Part shown: piece after piece, positions 46,469-56,174 of the stretch
Layout: every line of letters starts with the position of its first letter
Position numbering within the stretch: position 1 is the stretch's first letter
Source of the DNA: Janthinobacterium sp. PC23-8
GTDB lineage: Bacteria > Pseudomonadota > Gammaproteobacteria > Burkholderiales > Burkholderiaceae_D
NCBI RefSeq assembly: GCF_002250505.1
Contig: NZ_NJGY01000001.1
Coordinates: 477,900 to 541,899, forward strand
DNA: 64,000 bases
Reading direction: 5' to 3'
The notes under the pieces: generated by a model
What the model saw: the letters and a program-made list of their open reading frames with translations, nothing else
Database searches by the model: none
What the model was told of the DNA's origin: nothing
Program-made: the position numbers and the translations under genes

Positions 46469-47497
46469 TCATCCCTGGGCAGTATCGCTGCCCAGCATGT
46501 CATCGAGCTGGGCCAGGGTGCCCTGGTCCTTGACGACGGCGCGCAGCCACAGGTGCAGCGGCATCTCGCCCCAGTTGGCGGCCTTGTCGGCCAGGTAGGC
46601 CACCGGGCTGTGCGGCTCGGTGCGGCGGAAAAAATCGGCCACCTGGCGCAGTTGGGCCAGCGCCTGCTGGCGTTGCACGATGGCGCCAACATTGCCGATG
46701 CCATGCGTCGCCGGCGCCCCCGGCAGGGCCGCCACCAGCTCGGCGCCCAGCGGCATCGGGGCGATGAAATGGATGGCGTTTTCCAGCGCTTCGCGGGCGG
46801 CGCGAAAACTGGGGCCGTCGATGCCGAAGCGCGCGTCGATGCCGCGTTCCAGCGCCAGCAGCGACTGCATGCAGTACTGCGCATCGGCCAGCAGGGCGTC
46901 GCTGAACTGGCGCGGATTTTTCTGCCGCGCCGCCTCCATCTGCGCCAGGGTCGCGCCCTCTTCCTGCCGGATTTCGCCCCAGCCCTGGTCCGGCGCTTGC
47001 GCACTGGCCGCCGCGCGCTGGCGCGCCGCATCGAAGTCCTGCAGGGAGAACCTGCCGTCGGCGCCGTCGGTCAGCGGCATTTCGCGCACCAGCTGCGGCG
47101 TGCGCGTCAACAGCCAGAACAGGTTGCCGATGCGCTGCTCCGGGTCGCCGTCTTCGATCGGTGGATACAGGCCATCCCAATAGCGTTCGCACAAGCCGGC
47201 CAGCAGCGCAAAGCCATCGCCCAGGCCGCGAAAATGGCGCGTTTTGGCGTGCGCCTCGGCCAGCCAGACGGCCACGCGCAAGTCCTTGCTGTGCGAGGCA
47301 ATCAGCTGCTCGCAGCGGGTGGCGACAAACGGCCAGTCGGCTTCTTTCAAGGCCACCACCCACTCGCCCTGGTCGAGGCTGGGGTCGTCGTGCTGGCGCG
47401 CGCGGGCGATCGCGTCGAGCTCCTGGCTGAAGGTGATATCGTCGCCGCAGGGCTTGATGGGGCTGACCGGCTGCAGCAATTGGTCGAGGTTGAACAT
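46469..47497 (-). CDS. tssA: Type VI secretion protein TssA (ImpA family)
   Basis: 342 residues with the ImpA N-terminal domain (about 6-130: GDDITFSQELDAIARARQ and DLRVAVWLAEAHAKTRHFRG) and the short C-terminal extension of the class that caps sheath assembly. TssA recruits baseplate and tail components. It is the last gene of the minus-strand T6SS operon, 15 bases after tssH. Confidence 0.92.
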   Translation of the reverse strand: MFNLDQLLQPVSPIKPCGDDITFSQELDAIARARQHDDPSLDQGEWVVALKEADWPFVATRCEQLIASHSKDLRVAVWLAEAHAKTRHFRGLGDGFALLAGLCERYWDGLYPPIEDGDPEQRIGNLFWLLTRTPQLVREMPLTDGADGRFSLQDFDAARQRAAASAQAPDQGWGEIRQEEGATLAQMEAARQKNPRQFSDALLADAQYCMQSLLALERGIDARFGIDGPSFRAAREALENAIHFIAPMPLGAELVAALPGAPATHGIGNVGAIVQRQQALAQLRQVADFFRRTEPHSPVAYLADKAANWGEMPLHLWLRAVVKDQGTLAQLDDMLGSDTAQG

Positions 47498-47512
47498 GGT
47501 GCGCTCCCGTGA

Positions 47513-50152
47513 TTAATCGATGGTGTAGCTGAACTGGCCGCAGGCATTGACGCCCACGTGGATGCGCGACAGCGGCAGCGCGCCGGCCATGCGCGAGAGC
47601 ACCGCCACGGCGATCTCGGGCAGCACGCTGCCGTTGAGGATCTGGTCGACATTGCGCGCGCCCGAATCGACTTCGGTGCAGCGCGCCAGCACCGCCTCGA
47701 CCAGGGACTCGTCATGGCTGAAGCGGGCCTGGTGGTTGCGCGCGATGCGCTCGCCGATGCGCGCCAGTTTCAAGCCTATGATATCGGCCAGCACGGCGTC
47801 GGTCAGGGGATAGAATGGCAGCACTTTCAGGCGCCCCAGAAAGGCCGGCTTGAAGTGTTTCACCAGTTGCGGGCGCACCAGTTCTTCCAGCGCGCCGGGC
47901 GTGGGCAAGGCGTGCGCCGGCTGGTTCAAACAGGCGGCCATCATGGCGGCCGAACCGAGGTTCGAGGTGGCGATGATGATGGTGTTGCGAAAATCGATTT
48001 CGCGCCCCTCCGCATCATCGAGCACGCCCTTGTCGAACACCTGGAAAAACAGTTCAAGCACGTCGGGATGGGCTTTCTCGGCTTCGTCGAGCAGCACCAC
48101 GCTGTAGGGCTGGCGCCGCACGGCCTCGGTCAGCACGCCGCCCTCGCCATAGCCGACATAACCTGGCGGCGCGCCTTTCAGTCCGGCCACGCTGTGCGCC
48201 TCCTGGTATTCGCTCAGGTTCAGGGTGATCAACTTGCGCTCGCCGCCATACAGCAGGTCGGCCAGCGCCAGCGCCGTTTCGGTCTTGCCGGTGCCGGACG
48301 GGCCGGTAAACAAAAACACCGCCTGCGGCTTGTCGGGATCGTCCAGGTTGGCGCGCGCCGTGCGCACGCGCTGTGCCACCGCATCAATCACATGATCCTG
48401 GCCCAGCACGCGCTCACGCAGGGCCGCGTCCAGGCTCAATACCGTGCGGATCTCGTCCTTGACCATTTTGCCGAGCGGAATCCCGGTCCAGCCGGCGACG
48501 ATGCCGGCCACCACCTGCGCATCGACTTCCAGTGGCGCCAGCGGCGCCTCGCCCTGCAGCGCCGCCAGTTCCTCCTTCAGCGCCAGCAAGGCCGCCGCCC
48601 CTGCCTCGCCGGGCCGCTCGCGCCGCAGGCCGGCGCGCAGTTCGGTGATGCGCGCCACCAGCGACTTTTCCGCCTGCCAGCGCTGCGCCAGCGCAGCGAT
48701 TGCCTGCTGACATTGTTCGGCGTCGCCTTGCAGCTGGCGCAAGCGTGCGGTGGCCGCCTGGCCCGGCTGCTCGCCACCGGCCTGCTCGCGTTCCAGCGCG
48801 GCGATTTCAACGCCGATGCGCTCACGCTTGCGGCTGGCGTTTTCCAGCTGCGCCGGCGTCGCGCTTTGCCCCAGCGCCACCTGCGCGCAAGCCGTATCGA
48901 GCACGCTGACGGCCTTGTCGGGCAGCTGGCGGCCGCTGATATAGCGGTGCGACAGGCGCACGGCGTCGACAATGGCTTCGTCGCGCACGCGGATATGGAA
49001 ATGGCGCTCCATCAGCGGCGCCATCGCGCGCAGCATGGCACAGGCGATCTCCTCGCTCGGCTCTTCCACTTTGACGACTTGAAAACGGCGCGCCAGGGCC
49101 GCGTCCTTTTCAAAATATTTTTTGTATTCGCTCCAGGTGGTGGCGGCGATGGTGCGCAAGGCGCCGCGCGCCAGCGCGGGCTTGAGCAGGTTGGCCGCAT
49201 CGTTCTGGCCGGCCTGGCCGCCGGCGCCGATCATGGTATGCGCCTCGTCGATGAACAGGATGATGGGATGGGCACTGCTGCCCACTTCGTCGATGACGTT
49301 TTTCAGCCGGCTTTCAAACTCGCCCTTGATGCTGGCGCCGGCCTGCAGCAAGCCCATGTCGAGCGCGTGGATATGCGCGCCCTGCAGCACTTCCGGCACG
49401 TCGCCGGCGGCGATGCGCAAGGCCAGGCCTTCAACCACGGCGGTCTTGCCCACGCCCGCTTCGCCGGTAAGGATGGGATTGTTCTGGCGCCGGCGCAGCA
49501 GGATGTCGACCGCCTGGCGGATCTCGTTTTCGCGCCCGATCACGGGGTCGAGCTTGCCGTCACGCGCCAGTTGCGTCAGGTCGGTGGTGAACTGGTCCAG
49601 CGCCGGCGTCTGGCTGGCCAGGGTGGCGACGGCGTCGGCCGGCGCATCAGGCATTGGCGGCGCGGCGCCGGTTTCTTCGCTTGATCCGGCCGTCAGTTTG
49701 TCGGGATGGTGTTTCAGTTGTTCGACGCTGAAGCGCGCAAACAGGCTCGAGCCACGATAGGCCAGCTGCGACAGTTCCGGCTCCGTCAGCAGCGCCAACA
49801 GCAGATGCCGGCTGCGTATCATCGCCGGTTGCGCCGTACCGAGCGAGGCGATCAGCCACGCGTGTTCGAACAGCCGCGGCAAATGGCGCGAGAACACGGG
49901 GGTGCGCGCGCTGCCGGTCAGAAAGTTGCCGATCTCGCGGCGCAGATCCGTTTCCAGGGCCGTCACGCTGATGTCGCTGCGGCGCGCGGCGACGGCGACA
50001 TCGCTGCGTTCCTGTTCCAGCAGCGCCAGGAACAGGTGTTCGATATCGACTTCATACTGGCCCAGCCCCATGCAGATACTGGCGGCGCGCGTGGCGGCCG
50101 TGCGCGCCGTGTCATTGAGTTTGGCGATCAGGGTCTTGAGGTTGTTGCTCAT
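47513..50152 (-). CDS. tssH: Type VI secretion sheath-disassembly ATPase TssH (ClpV)
   Basis: 879 residues: Clp N-domain (about 10-150), first AAA domain with Walker A GEAGVGKTA (about 227-236), a coiled-coil middle domain and second AAA domain with GPSGTGKTE and the pore loop GYVGYGEGG. It unfolds contracted TssBC sheath for recycling. It overlaps the tssE stop by ATGA. tssF and tssG, which usually lie between tssE and tssH, are missing here. Confidence 0.97.
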   Translation of the reverse strand: MSNNLKTLIAKLNDTARTAATRAASICMGLGQYEVDIEHLFLALLEQERSDVAVAARRSDISVTALETDLRREIGNFLTGSARTPVFSRHLPRLFEHAWLIASLGTAQPAMIRSRHLLLALLTEPELSQLAYRGSSLFARFSVEQLKHHPDKLTAGSSEETGAAPPMPDAPADAVATLASQTPALDQFTTDLTQLARDGKLDPVIGRENEIRQAVDILLRRRQNNPILTGEAGVGKTAVVEGLALRIAAGDVPEVLQGAHIHALDMGLLQAGASIKGEFESRLKNVIDEVGSSAHPIILFIDEAHTMIGAGGQAGQNDAANLLKPALARGALRTIAATTWSEYKKYFEKDAALARRFQVVKVEEPSEEIACAMLRAMAPLMERHFHIRVRDEAIVDAVRLSHRYISGRQLPDKAVSVLDTACAQVALGQSATPAQLENASRKRERIGVEIAALEREQAGGEQPGQAATARLRQLQGDAEQCQQAIAALAQRWQAEKSLVARITELRAGLRRERPGEAGAAALLALKEELAALQGEAPLAPLEVDAQVVAGIVAGWTGIPLGKMVKDEIRTVLSLDAALRERVLGQDHVIDAVAQRVRTARANLDDPDKPQAVFLFTGPSGTGKTETALALADLLYGGERKLITLNLSEYQEAHSVAGLKGAPPGYVGYGEGGVLTEAVRRQPYSVVLLDEAEKAHPDVLELFFQVFDKGVLDDAEGREIDFRNTIIIATSNLGSAAMMAACLNQPAHALPTPGALEELVRPQLVKHFKPAFLGRLKVLPFYPLTDAVLADIIGLKLARIGERIARNHQARFSHDESLVEAVLARCTEVDSGARNVDQILNGSVLPEIAVAVLSRMAGALPLSRIHVGVNACGQFSYTID

Positions 50153-50640
50153 GCGGCGGCTCCCTTGCGGTTGATCGAATAGCGCAGCGACGACGGCTGC
50201 AGCACGGCGTCAAAGTTGACGGCTTCACTGGCGTGCGCCACTGCCAGGGTGGCGCTGATGACAAAACTGACGCGGTTGATGGAGCCGGCTTCGCGCTCGA
50301 GGCGCGCGCGCACATGGCGCAGGCGCGGCTCGTGGCGCTCGATGGCGGCGCTCAAAGCGGCGCAGATGCGGGTGCGGTCATCGCTGCTCGACAGGCACAT
50401 GCCGGCAAAGTCGATCAGCCCATAGTTGACGATGGAGGCGGCGCATTCGGGGAAGCCATCGAGCGCGCCGGCCGGTAGGGCCACACGCGTGTTGAGCAGC
50501 TCTTCGAGGTCGCGTGCCACTGCGTCCTTGAGCTGTTCAAGCGTCAGGCGCGCCAGACTGGCGCTGGCGGTGCCCTCGCCCATCAGGCGGTCGAACAAGC
50601 CCGGCACAAAGCCGGCGTTTGCATTCAATGGAGATGACAT
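50149..50640 (-). CDS. tssE: Type VI secretion baseplate protein TssE
   Basis: 163 residues from MSSPLNANAG. It is a gp25-like protein: LFDRLMGE at the start, VARDLEELLNTR, SIVNYGLIDFAGM, and VSFVISATL near the C-terminus. The baseplate wedge component. It overlaps tssH by 4 bases and follows hcp after 80 bases. Confidence 0.93.
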   Translation of the reverse strand: MSSPLNANAGFVPGLFDRLMGEGTASASLARLTLEQLKDAVARDLEELLNTRVALPAGALDGFPECAASIVNYGLIDFAGMCLSSSDDRTRICAALSAAIERHEPRLRHVRARLEREAGSINRVSFVISATLAVAHASEAVNFDAVLQPSSLRYSINRKGAAA

Positions 50641-50720
50641 GCGACCTCTTTGAAAAATGAAACGGCAGGCGTCGCACTGGCGCCTGCCGCGCAACGGCTC
50701 AACTGATCAACGCCGCACCG

Positions 50721-51212
50721 TCACACCACGCGGTTGGCCGCCAGGTCCCAGCCGCCCGAGGTATTGCCGCCGACGCCGCCGGTGACCTTTTGCTGCGTGT
50801 ATTTCCACTTCACTTTCGAGAACTTGAAACCCACGTGTTCGCCCAGGATGTCGCCTTCTTCCACGTTGGGCGTGACGGCGCCGATCAGCACGTTCTCGAT
50901 TTCGATTTCAAAATACTTGACGCGCTCGCCCTGGCCGTCGGCGCGCATGAACTCGAAGCGCGCCTTGGGGATGGTCTTGCCGGCCGAGCAGGTCTGCAGC
51001 AGCACCGGCGAGGACAGGTCGGCCAGCTTGGAGATGACGATGTCCTTGTGCTCGCAACGCTCTGCCGTGTGGCCGCCGCCGGTCGAGGCGGTGGCCGATT
51101 TCGGCTGCTCCACGCTCCAGCTGACCGATTTGCACTCGATCCAGTCCTTGTGCTTGTCATCGGTCGATTCGCCCTTGATGCCGTCTATCTGCAGATATAC
51201 ATCGATTGCCAT
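50721..51212 (-). CDS. hcp: Type VI secretion tube protein Hcp
   Basis: 163 residues: MAIDVYLQIDGIKGES, KHKDWIECKSVSW, and KFSKVKWKYTQQK are typical of the Hcp1 family. Hexamers stack to form the inner tube. It lies between tssC and tssE in the operon. Confidence 0.96.
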   Translation of the reverse strand: MAIDVYLQIDGIKGESTDDKHKDWIECKSVSWSVEQPKSATASTGGGHTAERCEHKDIVISKLADLSSPVLLQTCSAGKTIPKARFEFMRADGQGERVKYFEIEIENVLIGAVTPNVEEGDILGEHVGFKFSKVKWKYTQQKVTGGVGGNTSGGWDLAANRVV

Positions 51213-51246
51213 GGTGTGCTCCTCTGGTTGAAAAAATCGGGATGAA

Positions 51247-52737
51247 TCAGGAATTGGTCGACTTCGGCAACTCCGCGACCAGTCGGAGCGAAACGGACAG
51301 CTCGTCGAGCTGGAAATGCGGCCGCAAAAACGACACGGCGCGGTACACGCCGGGCCGCCCCGGCACTTCGTGCACCTGTACCGACGCTTCGCGCAGCGGA
51401 AACTGGGCCTTCTGCTCCTGGCTGGCGTTGTCGTCGAGCAGCACGTACGTCATCAGCCAGCGGTTCAGGAAATCCTCGACATTGGAGGCGGCGGAAAAGC
51501 TGCCGATCTTGTCGCGCATCATGGCCTTCATGTAGTGGGCGATGCGCGAGACGGCAAAGATGTACTGCAGCTGCGACGACAGCAGCGCGTTGGCGTTGGC
51601 CGCCTCGCTGTTGTACTTGCGGCTTTTCTGCGTCGACTGGGCGCCGAAGAAGGCCGCATAGGCCGTGTTCTTGCAATGGACCAGCGAGATGAAGCCGAGG
51701 TCCGACAACTCCTTTTCGCGCCGGTCGGTGATCGCCACTTCGGCCGGACATTTCAGCGCCACGTCGCCCTCGTCGGTCTTGAAGGTGTGGGTCGGCAGGT
51801 CGTCGACCAGGCCGCCGCCTTCCACGCCGCGGATCGCCGCGCACCAGCCGAAGTCGGAAAAGGCGCGCGTCAGCTTGCTGCCGAACGCATAGGCAGCATT
51901 GCACCACAGGTATTTGTGGTGGTCGCTGCCGTCGACTTCCTCGACAAAATTGAAGCCTTCGACAGTGGTGCCATCAACCGGATTGAAGGGCAGCCGGCCC
52001 AGGAAGCGCGGCAGGGTCAGGCCGACGTAACGCGCGTCTTCCGACTCGCGAAACGCCTTCCATTTGGCGTATTCGATGGTGTCGAACACCTTGGCCAGGT
52101 CGCGCGGCTTGCCCAGGTCGCCATAGGTTTCCAGGCCAAACAGTTCCGGTGCGGCCGAGGCGATAAAGGGCGCATGCGCGGCGGCGGCGATATGCGACAT
52201 CTGCTCGATGAAGTACATGTCTTCGGGCTGGCGCGAGATGGCGTAGTCGCCCAGCAGCGCGGCGAACGGCGCGCCGCCGAAGGTGCCGAATTCTTCCTCG
52301 TAGATCTTCTTGAACATGCTGCTCTGGTCGAACTCCAGCGCCGACTGGAAGTCCTTCACCAGTTCGCGCTTGGTGGCGTTGAACATGCGAATCTGCAAGC
52401 GCGTGCCGGTCTCGGAATTGCCGACCAGGTAGTGCAGGCCGGTCCAGCTCTGTTCGAGCTGCTGGAAGGCCGGCGAGTGCATCACTTCGCTCAATTGGAT
52501 GGAAATCAGCTGGTCGATCTGCGCCACCCGCGCGTCCAGGGTGGCCGACAGGCTGTGCGACATCAGCACCGTACCGTCGAGTACCTGGCCCACCAGTTCG
52601 GCGATCAGGTCGCGTGCCCGCGCATGTTCGGCGTCGGACTTGGCGACCCGGCTCTGTTCGACGATCTGGTCCAGCAAATCGGTCGATGCCCCAGCCGCGA
52701 AGACGGGTGACGCCTGGACTTCTGCCTGTGCATTCAT
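51247..52737 (-). CDS. tssC: Type VI secretion contractile sheath large subunit TssC
   Basis: 496 residues. VipB-type features include EQSWTGLHYLVGNS, FGGAPFAALLGDYAISRQPED, and WMTYVLLDDNASQEQKAQFP (here RWLMTYV...). With TssB it forms the sheath. It starts one base after the tssB stop. Confidence 0.96.
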   Translation of the reverse strand: MNAQAEVQASPVFAAGASTDLLDQIVEQSRVAKSDAEHARARDLIAELVGQVLDGTVLMSHSLSATLDARVAQIDQLISIQLSEVMHSPAFQQLEQSWTGLHYLVGNSETGTRLQIRMFNATKRELVKDFQSALEFDQSSMFKKIYEEEFGTFGGAPFAALLGDYAISRQPEDMYFIEQMSHIAAAAHAPFIASAAPELFGLETYGDLGKPRDLAKVFDTIEYAKWKAFRESEDARYVGLTLPRFLGRLPFNPVDGTTVEGFNFVEEVDGSDHHKYLWCNAAYAFGSKLTRAFSDFGWCAAIRGVEGGGLVDDLPTHTFKTDEGDVALKCPAEVAITDRREKELSDLGFISLVHCKNTAYAAFFGAQSTQKSRKYNSEAANANALLSSQLQYIFAVSRIAHYMKAMMRDKIGSFSAASNVEDFLNRWLMTYVLLDDNASQEQKAQFPLREASVQVHEVPGRPGVYRAVSFLRPHFQLDELSVSLRLVAELPKSTNS

Positions 52738-52738
52738 C

Positions 52739-53248
52739 TCAATCCTCCTTGATCGCGCGTTGTGGTTGCAGGGCGGCCAGGCTGTCGGTGTTGTTCAGCA
52801 CTTCCGTCAGCAGGTCTTCCAGCTTGTCGTTGCCGGCCAGCTTGTTGCGCAGGTCGGCCAGCTTGGTGCGCGCTTCGAGCAGGCGGCGCAGCGGCTCGAC
52901 CTGCTGCACCACCGACTCCGGGCGAAAGTCGCTCATGGCGCGAAAGCGCAGGTCGACCGGAAAGGTGCCGCCTTCGCTGCTCAGGCGGTTGCGCACCTGG
53001 AAGCGCGCCACCGGCTCGACGCTGCCCAGCACTTCGTCGAAGTTATCCATGTCGATGCCGACGAACTTGCGGTCTTTCAGGCGCCGTTTCTCGAGCTCGG
53101 CATCGCCGCCGAAGTCGCCCAGCACGCCGACCACGAAGGGCAGCTCCTTGTTTTCTATCGTGCCGCCGATCTCCACGTCATACGTCATCTGCACGCGCGG
53201 CGCGCGTACCTGCTGCAGGCGTTTCTGGACACTGTCAGGCTTGGCCAT
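52739..53248 (-). CDS. tssB: Type VI secretion contractile sheath small subunit TssB
   Basis: 169 residues from MAKPDSVQKRLQQVRAPRV, with VQMTYDVEIGG, LPFVVGVLGDFGG and FVGIDMDNFDEV, the usual VipA landmarks. The start is preceded by a GAAGGAAACCCC sequence on the minus strand. It is followed directly by tssC. Confidence 0.96.
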   Translation of the reverse strand: MAKPDSVQKRLQQVRAPRVQMTYDVEIGGTIENKELPFVVGVLGDFGGDAELEKRRLKDRKFVGIDMDNFDEVLGSVEPVARFQVRNRLSSEGGTFPVDLRFRAMSDFRPESVVQQVEPLRRLLEARTKLADLRNKLAGNDKLEDLLTEVLNNTDSLAALQPQRAIKED

Positions 53249-53308
53249 GGGGTTTCCTTCGCAAAGTCGATGGGCGGGCGCCGCCAAGGCGCCCGATAAA
53301 GATGCTGC

Positions 53309-53917
53309 TTACTTCAAGCCGCTGAAAGGATCGGCCGCGCCTTTTGCCGCAGGCGCCAGCGCCGGCGACGGTGCGGGCGATGGTGACGCTGCGGCGCTAC
53401 CGGCCGCCCGCTTGCCGGCGGCCGCCGGGCGCCGGGCCGGCGGCACCAGCACCTCTTCGCCGATGCTGGCGCGCAGCAGCTTGGCCAGTTCCTGCGCCTC
53501 CGAACGCAGCGAACCATTGAGGTTGTTTTGCCGCGACAGGTCGGCCAGCGCCTTGCCCGACAGGCGCAGGCCGCTGACGGCGACGATGCTGTTGGCGACC
53601 TTGTCGTCGGGATCGCGCTCCAGCGCTTCGAGCGCATGGCTGATGGCATCGCCGTACTGGCCACGGTCAAATTTCATCTGCGCCATCTGCAGCCACGGCG
53701 CCTTGTCGGCCGGGTAGGCGCTGCCGCCTTTTTGCAGCAAGGCGTAGGCCTTGTCGTACTGGCCGGCGCGCGCGGCGGCATCGGCTTCGGACAGCACCTG
53801 CGTCAGGGTCGGTGCTGGCGCCGGCTGCGGCGCCGGTGGCGGCGTCGTGGCGCAGGCGGCGAGCAGGAAGGCGGCGGCCAGGCAGGCCAGGCGGGGCGGA
53901 TGCATGCTTGACTTCAT
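53309..53917 (-). CDS. T6SS-associated TPR lipoprotein
   Basis: 202 residues. A lipobox (LLAAC, Cys22) and a proline-rich linker precede TPR-like helices (about 40-125: AGQYDKAYALLQKGGSAYP and RGQYGDAISHALEALERDP). The C-terminal third is Ala/Pro-rich and ends GAADPFSGLK. It is the first gene of the minus-strand T6SS operon. The role is unknown; such lipoproteins often accompany tssBC in related loci. Confidence 0.78.
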   Translation of the reverse strand: MKSSMHPPRLACLAAAFLLAACATTPPPAPQPAPAPTLTQVLSEADAAARAGQYDKAYALLQKGGSAYPADKAPWLQMAQMKFDRGQYGDAISHALEALERDPDDKVANSIVAVSGLRLSGKALADLSRQNNLNGSLRSEAQELAKLLRASIGEEVLVPPARRPAAAGKRAAGSAAASPSPAPSPALAPAAKGAADPFSGLK

Positions 53918-54194
53918 TTTGTGTTTCCTTCACGTAAAGGACGCTGCTGCTGGGAAAGATGGGCGACGCCAATGGAGGCCATTATTGATCGCGCTATTTT
54001 TTGCCAGCTTGAGCTTGATCAGCAAAGAATAAGTTCCACTCAGCCATGCATGCAACACATCAAAAAGCTGATCTAGCACAGCTATTTCAACGCTCGGGTA
54101 GCGGGTTTGTGCCAGCGCAAACGGCCAGCGGCGCCATGCGTTTAAATAGCGGCAGCACTTTATTTCCACACGTTTACTTTTTGAGAGGCCAGCC

Positions 54195-54767
54195 ATGTGC
54201 CCTTCCCTGCCGCTGCGCTGCACCGCCTGTTTCTTGCTGCTGGCGCTGGCCGGCTGCGCCGGCGGCGCCATCGGCGGCATGGCCAATGCGGCGCTGCAGA
54301 TGGCGGGCCTGGCCAAGCCCGCGCCCGAGGTCCCGGAAGCCCAGAAGCCGCCGCGCAACGTGAGCATCCGGCTGCATGCGGGCCAGCGCCTGAACACCGA
54401 TCCGCAGGGCCGGCCGCTGGCGCTGGTGGCGCGCATCTACAAGCTGCGCCAGAGCGCCGCCTTCGAGCAGGCGCCGTATGACAGCTTCCTGGACGCGACC
54501 AGGGAAAAGGCGCTGCTGGGCGCCGACCTGCTGGAAGTACAGGAAGTGCTGCTGGTGCCGGGCCAGCACTACGAGATACAGGAAAAGGTCGGCCGCGAGG
54601 CGGCCTTTATCGGCGTGGTGGCGCTGTTTCGCGCCCCCGCCGCGCAGCGCTGGCGCGCCACCTTTGCGGCCAATGCGGCCGAGCGCGATGGCGTCACCAT
54701 CGGCCTGCATGCGTGCGCGCTGACGGTCGGCGCGCAGGCCGTCCTGGCCGGCGCGCGCTGCGACTAG
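54195..54767 (+). CDS. tssJ: Type VI secretion lipoprotein TssJ
   Basis: 190 residues with a signal peptide and lipobox (ALAGC). The TssJ core is RNVSIRLHAGQRLNTDPQGRP and LVARIYKLRQSAAFEQAPY, then LLVPGQHYEI. It anchors the membrane complex to the outer membrane. GAGAGG precedes the start. The gene begins the tssJ-tssK-tssL operon, divergent from the tssB operon across 277 bases. Confidence 0.92.
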   Translation: MCPSLPLRCTACFLLLALAGCAGGAIGGMANAALQMAGLAKPAPEVPEAQKPPRNVSIRLHAGQRLNTDPQGRPLALVARIYKLRQSAAFEQAPYDSFLDATREKALLGADLLEVQEVLLVPGQHYEIQEKVGREAAFIGVVALFRAPAAQRWRATFAANAAERDGVTIGLHACALTVGAQAVLAGARCD

Positions 54768-54806
54768 TCCCATCAACCACCATATCACCGACACAAGGAG
54801 AACGGC

Positions 54807-56174
54807 ATGACCATGGCAGCGAAAGTCCTGTGGGGAGAGGGCCTGTTCTTGCGGCCGCAGCACTTCCAGCGCCAGGATCACTATCACGAAACGCGGCTGC
54901 ACCAGACAGCCAGCGCCCTGCACCCGTATGCCTGGGGCGTGGCGCACATGGAATGGGATCTCGATGCGCTGAAAACCGGCAGCCTGCGCCTGCGGGCGCT
55001 GTCGGCGATTTTCCGCGATGGCGAAGTGTTCGATGCGGCCGGCGACGGCAGCGGCGGCGACAGCCTGCCGCCGCCGGTCGACCTGGCCGCGCTGCCGGCG
55101 GCGCTGCAGGAGGTGACGTACTACGCCGCCCTGCCGGTGCTGAACCGCGAAGGCCTGAACTATACCGCGCAGCTTGCCTCAACCGGCGCGCCGCCCGCCA
55201 CCCGCTTCGCGCACGCCATGCGCGCCACGCCCGACCTGTTCACCAGCGCCAGCGTGGCCGAAGTGGCCTACCTGAAAAAGACCGTGCGTCTGATCCCCGA
55301 CAGCGAAGCGCGCGGCTCCTACGACTGCCTGCCGCTGATCGCACTGCGCCGCACGGTGACGGGCGGCTTCGAGCCGCTGCCCTCGTTCATGGCGCCCAGC
55401 CTGTCGATCGCCGGCGCGCCGCGCCTGCAGGACCTGCTCGAACACCTGCTCGACGCCTTGCAGGCCAAGGTGGCGGCGCTGCACGGCCATCACCGCGAGC
55501 CGAGCCGCAACGTGATCGAATTCCGCTCGGGCGACGTGTCCTCGTTCTGGCTGCTGCATACGGCCAGCACCGCCGCCGCCGCCCTGATGCATTATGTACG
55601 CCACCCTGCGCTGCACCCGGAGCGGCTGTATGAAGCGCTGCTGTCGCTGGCCGGCGGCCTGCTCAGCTATGCGCGCCACCATACCCTGGCCAGCCTGCCC
55701 GCCTATGACCACGTGCAGCCGGGCACCTGCTTTGCCGCCATCGACACCATCATCCGCGAACTGCTCGACACCGTCATCTCGTCGAAGTACTTTGCCATCG
55801 CCCTGGCAGAAAGCAAACCCTCCTACTACCTGGGCAAGCTCGACTCGGACAAGGTCGACCAGCACACCACCCTGTACCTGGCGATCCGCGCCGCCATGCC
55901 GGCCATCGAACTGGTCGACATCGCGCCGCTGCGCGTGAAAGTGGGCGCGCCCGACGACGTGGAAAAATGCGTGCTGACGGCGATGCCGGGCGTGAAACTG
56001 TCGCATGCGCCGCAAGTGCCGGCGGCCATTCCCGTGCGGCCCGACACCTGCTACTTTGCGCTGGAAAGCCGCGGCAGCCTGTACGAACACATGCTCAAGG
56101 CGCAGTCGATCTCGGTGTATGTGCCGGCCGGCATACGCGAACTGCAGCTCGAACTGATCGCGGTGACAGCATGA
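54807..56174 (+). CDS. tssK: Type VI secretion baseplate-membrane connector TssK
   Basis: 455 residues: VLWGEGLFLRPQHFQRQDHY at the start is the strongest TssK signature; FSSASVAEVAYLK-like (FTSASVAEVAYLKKTVRLIP) and FYFALES-like CYFALESRGSLYEH follow. It links the baseplate to TssL and TssM. It starts 40 bases after tssJ, with AAGGAG upstream, and overlaps tssL by ATGA. Confidence 0.95.
   Translation: MTMAAKVLWGEGLFLRPQHFQRQDHYHETRLHQTASALHPYAWGVAHMEWDLDALKTGSLRLRALSAIFRDGEVFDAAGDGSGGDSLPPPVDLAALPAALQEVTYYAALPVLNREGLNYTAQLASTGAPPATRFAHAMRATPDLFTSASVAEVAYLKKTVRLIPDSEARGSYDCLPLIALRRTVTGGFEPLPSFMAPSLSIAGAPRLQDLLEHLLDALQAKVAALHGHHREPSRNVIEFRSGDVSSFWLLHTASTAAAALMHYVRHPALHPERLYEALLSLAGGLLSYARHHTLASLPAYDHVQPGTCFAAIDTIIRELLDTVISSKYFAIALAESKPSYYLGKLDSDKVDQHTTLYLAIRAAMPAIELVDIAPLRVKVGAPDDVEKCVLTAMPGVKLSHAPQVPAAIPVRPDTCYFALESRGSLYEHMLKAQSISVYVPAGIRELQLELIAVTA

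Noticed and set aside
47558..49684. A 708-codon plus-strand open frame
   Set aside because: It is antisense to tssH, whose two AAA domains are clear.
54101..54125. Sigma-54-like TGGCAC element in the tssJ/tssB gap
   Set aside because: On the minus strand the GG and GC blocks are one base too close, and the TTGC element is absent.
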